A stretch of 64,000 bases of DNA, from positions 1 to 64,000 of the forward strand of contig JAUNBR010000001.1 of NCBI GenBank assembly GCA_030527015.1, given 5' to 3'. A program made the translations under genes and the position numbers. Shown here in pieces: positions 9,304 through 18,329 of the stretch. Within the stretch, counting starts at the first letter, position 1. Each line of letters begins with the position of its first letter. The notes below the pieces were generated by a model that ran no database searches, had not been told where the DNA came from, and saw only the letters and a list, made by a program, of their open reading frames with translations. The stretch is from Planctomycetia bacterium (GTDB lineage: Bacteria > Planctomycetota > Planctomycetia > Pirellulales > Thermoguttaceae).

Positions 9304-9376
9304 GCGGGCGTAGCTCAGTTGGCAGAGCACGACGTTGCCAACGTCGTTGTCGAGGGTTCGAACCCCTTCGCCCGCT
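9304..9376 (+). tRNA. tRNA-Gly (anticodon GCC)
   Basis: A complete cloverleaf: acceptor stem GCGGGCG pairs with CGCCCGC, D-arm AGCTCAGTTGGCAGAGC, anticodon stem CGACG/CGTCG with loop TTGCCAA (anticodon GCC), and TΨC arm GAGGGTTCGAACCCC. The discriminator base is T. CCA is not encoded. A run of nine T follows directly and may end transcription. Confidence 0.97.
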
Positions 9377-9733
9377 CTTTTTTTTATATTTTTATCGCTG
9401 TTTGTTTTTAACCTGATTTTTTGGTTAAAATGGTTTTTTTGATGCCTTTTTTGTGTTTCATATGTTTTCATGGTATGAAGTCTAGAGGAAATCAAAAATT
9501 AAAGAGACAGGTGAAAATAATTAATGTTTGATAAATTTTGCCGCGTATGTTTTAGGTGGAATTTATTTTGAAAAGCAGACATACAGCTCTGACAGCGGCG
9601 TCTGCCGTTTAGAGTTGTTCCAAAATTGTCTTATGCCGGGAACAACCTTTTTTTATTTCTTAAAAAATCTTTCCAGGTATGATATAATAATATGGAAAAG
9701 TTCTGTTTTTTATTTTGATTTTTTAGATAAATC
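9377..9733. other. Non-coding stretch after tRNA-Gly
   Basis: Nothing convincing. A weak stem (CGGC/GCCG near 9595-9607) followed some way on by a T run at 9648-9654 could be an old terminator. Frames here are short and lack ribosome sites. Confidence 0.4.
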
Positions 9734-9837
9734 ATACTGATTTTACCTTAAATTTCCGTTTTGTGTGGCTCTGAAAGCGCGCATTTTCAGCGAAGCTAAA
9801 TGCCGAGGAAGCGGAAATTTATAGTGTATCGGATATA
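9734..9837 (-). mobile_element. TA-MITE upstream of tig
   Basis: Complete; ends about 58 bp before the start codon, so it probably lies in the tig leader or promoter. Confidence 0.87.
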
Positions 9838-9894
9838 TAATGATTTTATCTAGTGTTTTTGTATCATTCTGAAATAAATCCTGGGAAAAGTGCC

Positions 9895-11400
9895 ATGTCT
9901 GAAGATTCGTTATCTCCTGAAGTAGTAAATGATGAGAATGTCTCTGAGGTTTCCGAGAATACCGCTGAGGGTGAGAATCAGCAGCTTTTGCTGGACGTAA
10001 ATGTCGAGCAGCGCAGTGCGTGTGAGCGTCATATCACGGTAACGGTTGCGCGCGAGGATATCGATCGTTTTATGGACAAGGAATTTGACGAGCTGGTTCC
10101 AGAGGCGCAGATTCCTGGTTTCCGGCCGGGTCATGCGCCGCGAAAGCTGGTGCAGCTGCGTTTTAAGAAAGAGGTGGCTGAGCGTGTAAAAAGTGCGCTG
10201 CTGATGGAGAGTATGTCTCAGGTAAATGAGACGGAAAATTTGGCTCCGATCAGTGATCCAGTTTTTGATTATAATGCGGTGGAAATTCCTGATGCCGGGC
10301 CGCTGGTTTTTGAGTATGATGTGGAAGTGCGGCCGGAATTTGAGGTTCCGAACTGGCGTGGAATAAAAATAGAGAAGCCGGTGCGAGAATTTACGGATGC
10401 GGATGTAGACGAAGCGTTCCAGAATTTGCGTGCGCGTTCAGGAAAGTTAGAGGAAAAGGATGGCGCGGCGGTAAGTGGCGATTATATCGAAACGAAACTC
10501 AGTTTCCTGTATCATGGAGAAGTCATTAACAGCAGTGAGAAAGAGGTGATACGCCTGCGTCCACAGCTGACGTTTAATGATGCCACGCTGGAAGATTTCG
10601 ATAAGCAGATGGAAGGTGTAAAGGCAGGAGAAAGCAGAACGCTGAAATTAAAACTGTCGGATTCTGCGCCGAATATTCCTCTGCGGGGCCAGGAGGTGGA
10701 AGCGGTTTTTGAGGTGCAAAAAGTATCAGAACTGATTTTACCAGAGGTGAATGAAGAATTTTTCAAGGAACTTGGTTTCGAGAATCTGGATCAGGTTTTG
10801 GGTGCATTAAGAGTAAATCTGGAGCGTCAGTTGGTGTACCAGCAGGAGCAGTCGGCCAGAGAGGCGATTACCTCCATGCTGCTGAAGGATGCGGACTGGG
10901 ATCTGCCGCCAGCACTTCTGGAACGTCAGACGGAGCGGGAACTTTATCGGAACATGCTCGAATTACAGCGCTCGGGCTTCGCGATGCAGGACATTCAGGC
11001 GTATCAGAATGTTTTATTGCAGAACAGTCGCGAAAATACGGCAAAACTTTTGAAAGAGCACTTCATACTGGAACGTATCGCGGAAGACGAAAAAATTGAC
11101 GCGGAAGACAGTGATTATGATAATGAAATCGCGCAAATTGCGTACCAGACGCAGGAAAGCCCACGGCGCGTAAGAGCCAGGCTGGAAAAAGAGAATCGGA
11201 TGGACGTTTTGCGAAATCAAATTATAGAACGAAAAGTGATTGAGCTGATTATGGCGAATGCTGACTTCACGGAAACCACGTTTGAGCCGTATCCTGCGGA
11301 AGTTGCGTCGCTGAATATGCCGGCCGGTGGTGAGTCGGCACCGCAGTCAGAAGAAGAAGGTTCAGCAGAGGAAAGCTCTTCAGAAGAAAAAGACGCGTAA
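9895..11400 (+). CDS. tig: Trigger factor, ribosome-associated chaperone
   Basis: A 501-residue trigger factor. The ribosome-docking loop GFRPGHAPRKLV (about residue 75) carries the GFRxGxxP signature. A divergent FKBP-like domain follows (about 185-280), then the helical C-terminal chaperone domain and an acidic tail rich in Glu and Ser (last 30 residues) that is longer than in most homologues. The ATG at 9895 is preferred over an in-frame GTG at 9853 because the protein then starts just before the conserved domain and GGGAAAAG lies upstream. It heads a tig-clpP-clpP block, a known arrangement of folding and proteolysis genes; a terminator at 11476-11511 separates it from clpP. Confidence 0.95.
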   Translation: MSEDSLSPEVVNDENVSEVSENTAEGENQQLLLDVNVEQRSACERHITVTVAREDIDRFMDKEFDELVPEAQIPGFRPGHAPRKLVQLRFKKEVAERVKSALLMESMSQVNETENLAPISDPVFDYNAVEIPDAGPLVFEYDVEVRPEFEVPNWRGIKIEKPVREFTDADVDEAFQNLRARSGKLEEKDGAAVSGDYIETKLSFLYHGEVINSSEKEVIRLRPQLTFNDATLEDFDKQMEGVKAGESRTLKLKLSDSAPNIPLRGQEVEAVFEVQKVSELILPEVNEEFFKELGFENLDQVLGALRVNLERQLVYQQEQSAREAITSMLLKDADWDLPPALLERQTERELYRNMLELQRSGFAMQDIQAYQNVLLQNSRENTAKLLKEHFILERIAEDEKIDAEDSDYDNEIAQIAYQTQESPRRVRARLEKENRMDVLRNQIIERKVIELIMANADFTETTFEPYPAEVASLNMPAGGESAPQSEEEGSAEESSSEEKDA

Positions 11401-11475
11401 GAGAAAAAGTGGAGAGAACCACTTGACGCGAAGTATACAATAAAATAGCTGCGAATCATGCAGTTTACATATTCG

Positions 11476-11511
11476 AGTCGGGTCAATACGGATGTTGATC
11501 CGACTTTCTTT
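11476..11511 (+). terminator. Terminator between tig and clpP
   Basis: AGTCGGGTCAA pairs with TTGATCCGACT (11 bp, one G-U) and is followed by TTCTTT. It separates the trigger factor transcript from clpP paralogue 1. Confidence 0.75.
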
Positions 11512-11558
11512 ATAAAAATCATTAAGTTTTTTGAATTAACAAAGAAAAACGTATCATT

Positions 11559-12182
11559 ATGAATCATCATTTTTCTGATCATTTCACGTTTCCAGTCAGT
11601 CAGCGCGGGAATCCTTACCAGCGACAGAGGCAGTTAACTCTTTCGGATCTGCTTTTGGAGAATCGAATTATCTTCTTGCAGGGAGCGATCGATGATGGAA
11701 ACGCGAATGCACTGGTAATGCAGTTACTATATTTGCAGAGTGAAAATCGTCGTAAGGATATTCATTTTTATATTAATTCCCCGGGAGGAAGTGTCAGCGC
11801 GACTTTAGCCATTTTGGATACGATGGAAATTTTATCTTGTCCGGTGTGCACTTACTGCGTGGGACTGGCGGCCAGCGGAGCGGCAGTTTTACTGGCGGGC
11901 GGAACAAAAGGGAAACGTTTTGTTTTGCAGCATTCAAAAGTGATGATTCACCAGCCCTCTGGAGGAGTGGGGGGGCAGGTTTCGGATATCGAAATTCAGG
12001 CGCGTGAGATTATTAAAACACGGAAGTTACTGAATGAAATTTTGGCCGGTCATACGGGTCAGCCTCTGGAAAAAATTGAGAAAGATACGAATCGAGATTA
12101 TTACATGTCTGCCCAGGAAGCGGTGGAATACGGAATCGTGGACAGTATTTTAAAGAAACAGGATCTTCCCAGTGAGGAATGA
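11559..12182 (+). CDS. clpP: ATP-dependent Clp protease proteolytic subunit, paralogue 1
   Basis: A 207-residue ClpP with the catalytic triad present by alignment to E. coli ClpP: Ser106 in GLAASGAA, His131 in MIHQPSGG, Asp180 in EKDTNRD. The active-site string is unusual: canonical proteins have AASMG or AASMA, here the residue after Ser is Gly. It has a 25-residue N-terminal extension before the family core. With the second clpP at 12366 it could form a mixed-ring ClpP1P2 protease, as known in several bacteria with two paralogues. No ClpX or ClpA gene is in the window. Confidence 0.95.
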   Translation: MNHHFSDHFTFPVSQRGNPYQRQRQLTLSDLLLENRIIFLQGAIDDGNANALVMQLLYLQSENRRKDIHFYINSPGGSVSATLAILDTMEILSCPVCTYCVGLAASGAAVLLAGGTKGKRFVLQHSKVMIHQPSGGVGGQVSDIEIQAREIIKTRKLLNEILAGHTGQPLEKIEKDTNRDYYMSAQEAVEYGIVDSILKKQDLPSEE

Positions 12183-12365
12183 TTTTTTATGTGAAAATAT
12201 GGATACTAATTTTGTTTTGAATTTCTGTTTTTAGGAAAGAATGAAGTTTTTTTCCCGGATTCATGGTAAATTTCTGGTTTTTTGCATTTATGATGTACGA
12301 AATGTCTGAATCCAGAACTGTGCGAAACGAAAATTTAGAGTAGGACCAGTTTAGAGAGGTGAAAC

Positions 12366-12962
12366 ATGCCCCTGATTCCTTATGTGATAGAGAAAAATGG
12401 CCGCGAAGAACGGGCCATGGATATATATAGTCGGTTACTGAAAGATCGTATTATATTTTTGGGAACGGCGATTAATGATGATGTCGCGAATGTAATTGTC
12501 GCACAGATGTTATACCTTCAGTCAGAGGATGCGAAAGCGGATATTCATCTTTATATTAATTCGCCGGGCGGAAGTGTAACGGCAGGAATGGCGATTTATG
12601 ATACGATGCAGTTTATAACTTGTGATGTGCGGACATACTGTATCGGGCAGTGCGCGTCCATGGGAGCTCTGCTGCTGACGGCGGGAGCGCCGGGAAAACG
12701 TTATGCGCTGCCGAATAGTCGGATTATGATCCATCAGCCTTCTGCGGGAATGGAAGGAACAGCAGAAGAAATCTTGATTCATGCCACGGAATTTAAGAAA
12801 ATGAAGGCGAAACTGAATGAGATCATGATTAAGCATACGGGGCATTCGTATGAAAAAATTGAGAAGGATACGGACCGGGATCATTTTATGTCTGCAGAAG
12901 AGGCAAAAGATTATCGGCTCGTCGATCTGGTGATTTCAGAACCCATGACAGAACAAAAATGA
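12366..12962 (+). CDS. clpP: ATP-dependent Clp protease proteolytic subunit, paralogue 2
   Basis: A 198-residue ClpP, the more canonical of the two: Ser98 in GQCASMGA, His123 in MIHQPSAG, Asp172 in EKDTDRD. GAGAGGTG precedes the ATG at a good distance. The gap to paralogue 1 (183 bp) holds only a badly eroded TA-MITE remnant near 12300-12352. Downstream, a GC-arm TA-MITE and then a terminator at 13256-13287 lie before the next gene. Confidence 0.96.
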   Translation: MPLIPYVIEKNGREERAMDIYSRLLKDRIIFLGTAINDDVANVIVAQMLYLQSEDAKADIHLYINSPGGSVTAGMAIYDTMQFITCDVRTYCIGQCASMGALLLTAGAPGKRYALPNSRIMIHQPSAGMEGTAEEILIHATEFKKMKAKLNEIMIKHTGHSYEKIEKDTDRDHFMSAEEAKDYRLVDLVISEPMTEQK

Positions 12963-12972
12963 ATGGAGTAAT

Positions 12973-13112
12973 TCTGATTCTCGTTTAGATTTCCGTTTTA
13001 TGAGGCTCTGGAAGCAGGCACTTTCAGTCCAGCCTGCTGCGGGCGGGGGAAAAAATGCAGGCCGGCCTGTCGGCAGACAGGAGGAGTGATAATTTATAGT
13101 ACATCGAGTATA
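12973..13112 (-). mobile_element. TA-MITE with extra GC arm after clpP
   Basis: About 140 bp; carries GGCCGGCCTGTCGGCAGACA next to the central stem, a second hairpin arm. Confidence 0.82.
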
Positions 13113-13255
13113 AAATATTAATTTTATGGTCGTGGAAGATTAAATTTAAAGGTGAATCGGTTACCGTGCCGAGGACGTGGAGTTTTGAGTTTTTGAAAAG
13201 CACCTGTTTTTCGGGAATGAAAAAAGACGAAAATAAGAATAAAACTGTATAAAAT

Positions 13256-13287
13256 AGACCTTTCTGTAAAACAGAGGTCTTTTTTTA
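13256..13287 (+). terminator. Rho-independent terminator downstream of clpP paralogue 2
   Basis: AGACCTTTCTG and CAGAGGTCT form the stem, TAAAA the loop, followed by seven T. It lies 290 bp after the clpP stop, with a GC-arm element in between, so the element is probably in the 3' UTR. Confidence 0.75.
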
Positions 13288-13296
13288 TGGATTTTT

Positions 13297-13403
13297 GTAC
13301 TCGATGCACTATAAAATTCTGATTTACAGTCATTTTTGTGTTACTGAAAGTACCTGTTTTCAGAGCCGCATAAAATGGAAATTTAAAGTGGAATCAGAGT
13401 ATA
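13297..13403 (+). mobile_element. TA-MITE after the clpP terminator
   Basis: Complete, moderately diverged, starts 10 bp after the terminator T run. Confidence 0.85.
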
Positions 13404-13682
13404 TACCGGATGCACATGAAATTTTATGTTCACTTTTCGCTGATGGTCAGCATTTCGTGGCGCATGGAATGTTAGTTTTCGTGGCCGTGAAAAGACCGAA
13501 ATATGAACTAAAAATCAGTATTTTTTATTAAAAATCAGTTTTTTGCCCGTGGAAAATGGAAATGTCGAGTGGAATGAATATAATTTTGTTCCGGGTAACT
13601 TGATTTTCATGTTTTCAGTCGTTATAATGAAAAAGGATGTTATTCCGGTTCAGGAATGTTATTTTTATCGTGTGGAAATTTA
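13404..13682. other. Non-coding stretch between two elements
   Basis: Eroded element-like words occur (GCATGGAATG, GGAAATGTCGAGTGGAATGA near 13556) but no clear copy and no gene. Confidence 0.35.
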
Positions 13683-13787
13683 TATACCCGATGCACTATA
13701 AAATTCCGCTTTTCCCACATTTTTGCTCGCTGAAAATGCCTGTGTTCAGAGCCGCAAAAAACGGAAATTTAAAATGGAGCCAGTATT
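13683..13787 (+). mobile_element. TA-MITE
   Basis: Complete; right end mutated to CAGTATTA. Confidence 0.85.
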
Positions 13788-13867
13788 AATATATCAGGTT
13801 AAGGTGTCAGAAATTCTGAGAAATCTATTTTTGCGTAATTTTTTGCTGCGCGTGGTTAAAAAATAAG

Positions 13868-13942
13868 ATTTTTAGCGAAGAAAAAATTTGGGTCGGCCTG
13901 TGGGCGGACAGGGGAAGCGAATTTTGTAGTGCCTCCGGCATA
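13868..13942 (-). repeat. TA-MITE partial copy with GC arm
   Basis: Right part only, containing GGTCGGCCTGTGGGCGGACA; ends 34 bp before apbE. Confidence 0.65.
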
Positions 13943-13975
13943 AAACGTCAAAGATTATGAAGTTTTGGATATGAA

Positions 13976-14986
13976 ATGTTAGGGATGAAGAGCCGACGAG
14001 ATTTTTTTACGAGATTTTTTTCAGCAGAAGGGCGGGAAACGGAAAAAATTTTGCCAGCAGAGTATATTCACATATCACGAGAAGTGATGGCGTCTACATT
14101 CCAGGTTTTTCTGAATGCAGGCGAGTATAAAAATGGAGTGGATATCGCGCTGGATGCACTGGATGAAGTAAGTCGGCTGGAGAAATTATTGAATTATTTT
14201 GATTCTCAGAGCGAAATAAATCGTGTGAATGTGTGTGGGGCGAAGGATTTTGTACAGATTGTTCCGGAGGTATATGGATTACTAAAAAAATGTGATAAAA
14301 TATATAAGGAAACGGAGGGAGCTTTTGACATAACGTCATCACCGCTGTGGGAAGCGTGGGGATTTTCCCGGAGAAAACCTCGTTTTCCTGAAGAATCGGT
14401 GTGGGAAGAGGCGCGGAAATGTGTCGGCGCAGATGCTATTCTTTGGGATGACGCACAGAATGCATTAAAGTTTCAGAAAAAAGGGATGAAAATCTCTCTG
14501 GGGAGTATCGGAAAAGGTTTTGCGCTGGACGCGGCGGTAAGTATTTTGGATGCGTCTGGAGTAAATAATTATTTATTTCACGGTGGTCTGAGCAGTGTTT
14601 TTGCACGAGGAAAAAGACGTGGGCGGAAAGACTGGCAGGTCGGCCTTCATCATCCGCTGAAAATAAATGCTCGGATTATGGAAATTTCATTACGTGACGG
14701 CGCGCTGGCCACGAGTGGTTCTGCGACTCAGTTTTTCTGGTATCAGGGAAAACGGTATGGGCATATCCTGGATCCACGCACTGGAAATCCTGTTCAGGGA
14801 GTGCTTTCAGCGACTGTTTTGGCTCAAAATGCGACGGATGCGGATGCGCTGGCCACGGCTTTTTACGTCATGGGAGTGGAAAAAACAGAAGAATACTGTA
14901 AGAAAAATCCGGAACTGGGTGTTATTTTTGTACTGCCAGGTGAAGGAGAAAATCTGGAGATAAAAAAGATCGGGAGTGTTCCGTAA
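13976..14986 (+). CDS. apbE: FAD:protein FMN transferase-like (ApbE family)
   Basis: A 336-residue ApbE-family protein that would attach FMN to a threonine of a target flavoprotein. Visible signatures: ISLGSIGKGFALD, YLFHGGLSSVFARG, and the C-terminal GHILDPRTGNPV with NATDADALATAFYVMG, which includes the metal-binding Asp/Thr region. The N-terminus (SRRDFFTRFF) resembles a twin-arginine motif but no hydrophobic stretch follows, so export by Tat is doubtful. ATG 13976 is used, with GGAT upstream; an alternative Met lies 3 codons later. No Rnf or Nqr target genes are nearby. Confidence 0.88.
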   Translation: MLGMKSRRDFFTRFFSAEGRETEKILPAEYIHISREVMASTFQVFLNAGEYKNGVDIALDALDEVSRLEKLLNYFDSQSEINRVNVCGAKDFVQIVPEVYGLLKKCDKIYKETEGAFDITSSPLWEAWGFSRRKPRFPEESVWEEARKCVGADAILWDDAQNALKFQKKGMKISLGSIGKGFALDAAVSILDASGVNNYLFHGGLSSVFARGKRRGRKDWQVGLHHPLKINARIMEISLRDGALATSGSATQFFWYQGKRYGHILDPRTGNPVQGVLSATVLAQNATDADALATAFYVMGVEKTEEYCKKNPELGVIFVLPGEGENLEIKKIGSVP

Positions 14987-15006
14987 GATTTTCCACAGGG
15001 GGGATA

Positions 15007-15065
15007 AAATGCCTGTTTTTGTAGCTGCACAAAATGTAAATTTAAGATGGAATCAGTAAAGTATA
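15007..15065 (+). repeat. TA-MITE right half
   Basis: Left half missing; lies 22 bp before the secreted HEAT-motif gene. Confidence 0.65.
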
Positions 15066-15087
15066 AAAATATGGAAGAGGTGCGAAG

Positions 15088-16281
15088 ATGAGGTTTTCAA
15101 AAAAGAGCGTTTTTTGGTGGGGAGGTTTCCTTCTATTTTTTTTGTGTGTAACACAGGTCGGGATTTTAGAGGCAGGATTTTTGGATCGGTATGTTAAAAC
15201 CCGGGTAAACGGTGGCTGTATCGTGTTTTTATGCTCAGAGAATGTTCGTGGCGCTATTTCAGAAAACCGATCGACGATATCTAGTGGTGATCGAATAAGT
15301 CGTCAGATTACGATTCAGCCCACGGAGGGAAATCGGGCGAAATTTTTAATAGCGATTACGGGAGGAAAGGTCAAAACGAAATGTTCCTGTGAGGCAGGGA
15401 AAATTGTAGATTTTCTGTCTTTTGACATAATAAAGAATGAGTATATACGGTATACTCAAAGTTCGTCAGGAGAAATAAAATTCGAAATGGGAGTTCCCTC
15501 TTTAAATATTTTAACAGAACTGTCACTGCAGAGGGAGGAAGGTAAACCGGAAGATAAATCAGAAAAGAAAGAAAGTGAAAAATCTTTAGAAAAAACTGCG
15601 CAAGGAACCGAAAGTTCAGGGGATAAAAAAACAGAGGGAAATTCGGCGAATTTAGCCACGATTTACACGGCCAATTCATTATGGGAGATGCTGTTAATTT
15701 TACCCATGAAAGATCTTACTCAATTAAAGCAATTTTTAATGCAGATTTCTAGAGACCTGGACATCTCTGTTTTAAGAAATCAGGCGAAACGAGAATTGTT
15801 GGAGGCACTTATGCAGGAGAAGAAACCTTTTGATCTGAAGAACTGTCAATTTTTGGTGAGTCAGCTTTCGGATCCGGATTTCAAGAAGCGGGAATCGGCA
15901 GATCGGAAACTGAAAAAGATGGGATCTGCCGTTTTATCATATTTATCGAAGATTGACTGGACATCACTGGATACGGAACAGCAGTATCGGCTTCAGCGGT
16001 TAAGAACCAGTCTAGAAGAGGAAGGTGGTTTAGTTGACGCGAGTATTTATGTAGAAGGATTAGTCGATAATCCTCGGTGCTGGTGGACCATAATTCAAGA
16101 TGATCTTGAGCTGAAGAAACCTTTAACGGAAAAGATGGTGGTTCAGGGTAAGATGGCCGTGAAGCAGTTACTGAGTCTTTTGGAAAAAGGTGTTTCGTGT
16201 AAAGAAGATCAGTCTGTGGAGGAACAAAAACAGGAACTGGAGAAAATTCATGAACGATATATGAAGGCACTGGAAAACTAA
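15088..16281 (+). CDS. Secreted hypothetical protein with planctomycete HEAT-like motif
   Basis: A 397-residue protein with an N-terminal signal sequence (residues about 9-30, VFWWGGFLLFFLCVTQVGIL). Residues 150-185 form a charged Lys/Glu/Ser linker. Around 265-315, LVSQLSDPDFKKRESADRKL followed by KKMGSAVLSYL and YRLQRLRTSL is the HEAT-like 'uneven wear' repeat found in many planctomycete exported proteins. The N-terminal domain is not recognised. GAGGTG lies 5 nt before the ATG. Function unknown; likely a periplasmic or surface scaffold. Confidence 0.6.
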   Translation: MRFSKKSVFWWGGFLLFFLCVTQVGILEAGFLDRYVKTRVNGGCIVFLCSENVRGAISENRSTISSGDRISRQITIQPTEGNRAKFLIAITGGKVKTKCSCEAGKIVDFLSFDIIKNEYIRYTQSSSGEIKFEMGVPSLNILTELSLQREEGKPEDKSEKKESEKSLEKTAQGTESSGDKKTEGNSANLATIYTANSLWEMLLILPMKDLTQLKQFLMQISRDLDISVLRNQAKRELLEALMQEKKPFDLKNCQFLVSQLSDPDFKKRESADRKLKKMGSAVLSYLSKIDWTSLDTEQQYRLQRLRTSLEEEGGLVDASIYVEGLVDNPRCWWTIIQDDLELKKPLTEKMVVQGKMAVKQLLSLLEKGVSCKEDQSVEEQKQELEKIHERYMKALEN

Positions 16282-16297
16282 CTAAAAGGAAAAGAGA

Positions 16298-16419
16298 ATA
16301 CTGGTTCTCCCTTAAATTTCCGTTTTTGTTGGTTCTGAAACAGGTATTTTCAGGGAAGTAAAAATGCCGGCTCCCTGATGGCGGACTGGGAAAGCGGAAA
16401 TTTATAGTGTATCGGATAT
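16298..16419 (-). mobile_element. TA-MITE with GC arm
   Basis: Complete, 122 bp, starting 17 bp after the stop; arm CTCCCTGATGGCGGACTGGG. Confidence 0.82.
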
Positions 16420-16508
16420 GGGGTACTCTGAGTCCAGTTTTTATTATTTTTGTGTGGCCGCAAAACATGTGTTCCAAATATCGCGAAATGCTGTGGAAAA
16501 GTGAAATT

Positions 16509-16614
16509 TATACTCGAAGTACTATAAAAATCCGCTTCTCCGGCATTTTGCTTCGCAGAAAAAGCATGCTTTCAGAGCTGCACTAAACGGAAATTTAAAG
16601 TGGACCAGAATATA
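16509..16614 (+). mobile_element. TA-MITE ending 17 bp before the GNAT gene
   Basis: Complete; right end followed by ATG-like sequence and the GGAG site of the gene. Confidence 0.87.
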
Positions 16615-16631
16615 ATGCGTGGAGTGAAGAA

Positions 16632-17690
16632 GTGTCAGAAAAATATATAAGAAAAGGTGAAATGCTAGTATCTGAGAAATTTCCTAAAATTGTTTTCAGG
16701 CCATTTTATAATTCTGATTTAACTCAAATTGTGAGACTCTGGAATGAAGAAAATGAATCTGTCAGTATGCGGCAAAAAGTGGACTGGCTGATGTTTAACC
16801 GAATCGTTCTGTCAAAACCTTATTTTATGCGTAATTTTTTGTGGGTCGCGGTGGATACGTCAGAAAATGTGGGCTTTCCTTATGACGGGAAAATTGTCGG
16901 TTTCGCGCATGGAGGGTTTTCTCCTAATGAAAATTTAGATGGAGTGGACATGTCTTGCGGGTGCGTGGCGATGCTTGTTGTGGAGAAACATCAGGACGTG
17001 GAATTTCGGAATGAAATCGCGGACGTGCTTTTATGGAATCTGGAAGAAGAGTTTAGGAAGCATGGTGCTCGGACGATAACGGTGGGGGCGGTTTATCCTG
17101 ATGCGCCATTTTATCAGGGAATGTATGTGGGGGGAGTGTCTGCTGGGATCCATGAAATGGATTCGTTCACATCTGCATTAATGCGGAGAAATGAGTATTT
17201 AATTCATAAACGTTATGTAATATATTATGTAGATCTCCAAAAATATCATTTTTTATTTTCTCGGGAAAGAAAGCAGATAAGAGGCAGTTATGAAGTTCAT
17301 ACGGTACGGTATCCATTACCCGAAACATGGTGGGAAGCGTCGGCCATGTCCATACTGGATTACCGCCGTTATGAATTACATTCCAGTCAGGGACGAAAAC
17401 GCTGTGCGAAAGTTTTTGTCGGGAAAATGGCCATTAGAGGTATGGACGAGACTAGAAAAATGCTTGGAATGTATTATGTTCAGGTGGAAAAGGAATATCG
17501 CCATCAGGGACTGGGATTTTATCTGGTAAGTTATTTATTAGAATTACTTCAGCAGCAGGCGAAATATCAGTTCGTGAAAAGTGTTGTGCCGAAAGATAAT
17601 GATTTTGCCTGTAAACTTTTTGATAAATTGGCGAGTGTTCAAAAAGAGCAGAGTATGGTATATCAAAAAAATTTAGAGAGCGTGTCATAA
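16632..17690 (+). CDS. GNAT-family N-acetyltransferase, probably two tandem domains
   Basis: A 352-residue protein. It starts with FRPFYNSDLTQIVRLWNEE, a typical GNAT first strand and helix, and near residue 290 has YRHQGLGFYLV, the acetyl-CoA pyrophosphate-binding R/Q-x-x-G-x-G/A signature. The middle (about 110-160) looks like a first, degenerate GNAT core, so this is probably a double-GNAT protein. The GTG at 16632 is chosen because GGAG lies 7 nt upstream; an internal Met at 16662 is possible. The acceptor is unknown. Confidence 0.75.
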   Translation: MSEKYIRKGEMLVSEKFPKIVFRPFYNSDLTQIVRLWNEENESVSMRQKVDWLMFNRIVLSKPYFMRNFLWVAVDTSENVGFPYDGKIVGFAHGGFSPNENLDGVDMSCGCVAMLVVEKHQDVEFRNEIADVLLWNLEEEFRKHGARTITVGAVYPDAPFYQGMYVGGVSAGIHEMDSFTSALMRRNEYLIHKRYVIYYVDLQKYHFLFSRERKQIRGSYEVHTVRYPLPETWWEASAMSILDYRRYELHSSQGRKRCAKVFVGKMAIRGMDETRKMLGMYYVQVEKEYRHQGLGFYLVSYLLELLQQQAKYQFVKSVVPKDNDFACKLFDKLASVQKEQSMVYQKNLESVS

Positions 17691-17802
17691 TCCAGAATTT
17701 CTTATGGATACTGATTTTATACTTGGTGCGCCATTCATTTACATTTCACAGAATTTTTGTTTGCTGAAAACGCCAGTATCGGATGTTCGTGTAAAGCGTA
17801 AA

Positions 17803-17926
17803 TATACTTTTCGGCTGTAAATTTCCGTTTTGTGCGGCTCTGAAAGCAGGTGTCTTTTTGAGGCAAAATCTGGTGAAATGAGGCAAAAATGCCTGAAAAG
17901 CTGAAATTCATAGTGCATGGGGTATA
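17803..17926 (-). mobile_element. TA-MITE with internal duplication
   Basis: About 124 bp; GAGGCAAAA is present twice around the central stem, lengthening it. A further eroded remnant lies at 17716-17785. Confidence 0.8.
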
Positions 17927-17973
17927 TAATGTGTCGGATGTATAATGGAGCCGGAGATATACCAGACGTACCA

Positions 17974-18187
17974 TATACACCTGATTCCATTTTAAATTTT
18001 CGTTTTGTACGGTTCTGGATGCAGGCGTTTTTATACCCGATACATTATAAAATTCCGCTTCACCGGCTTTTTTGCTTCGCTGAAAAAGCCTGCCTTTAGA
18101 GCCGCACAAAACGAAATTTTAAATTGGAACCAGTATAGTGAAGTGAAAATGCTGTGAAAGCGGAATTTTATCGTGCATCGGGGATAA
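17974..18187 (-). mobile_element. Older TA-MITE interrupted by a younger copy
   Basis: Left part 17974-18033 and right part 18136-18187 join to give one normal element if the inner copy and one TA are removed. Confidence 0.9.
18032..18137 (+). mobile_element. Nested young TA-MITE (type A) with TA duplication
   Basis: Element body 18034-18135 flanked by TA at 18032-18033 and 18136-18137; inserted in the loop of the outer copy's central stem. Confidence 0.95.
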
Positions 18188-18329
18188 AACTCATCTCTCG
18201 ATATTTTTTAATGAAAATGACTGCTGACAAAACAGGGGAAAATTAAATTTAAATTTAGAATCAGAATGAATCGGAAGCAGGACTTCTGGTTTTTTGAAAT
18301 ATACTGAAACAGGGATAATTAAACAGGAA

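Noticed and set aside
9528-9740. A 70-codon frame after tRNA-Gly
   Set aside because: No ribosome site and unlike the coding sequence around it.
17735-18109. Minus-strand reading frame beginning CGSKGRLFQRSKKAGEAEFY, also seen near 34931-35131 and 50031-50276
   Set aside because: It is the open frame through the minus-oriented TA-MITE itself. The frame breaks in most copies, and no conserved start or ribosome site is present, so it is not a protein family.
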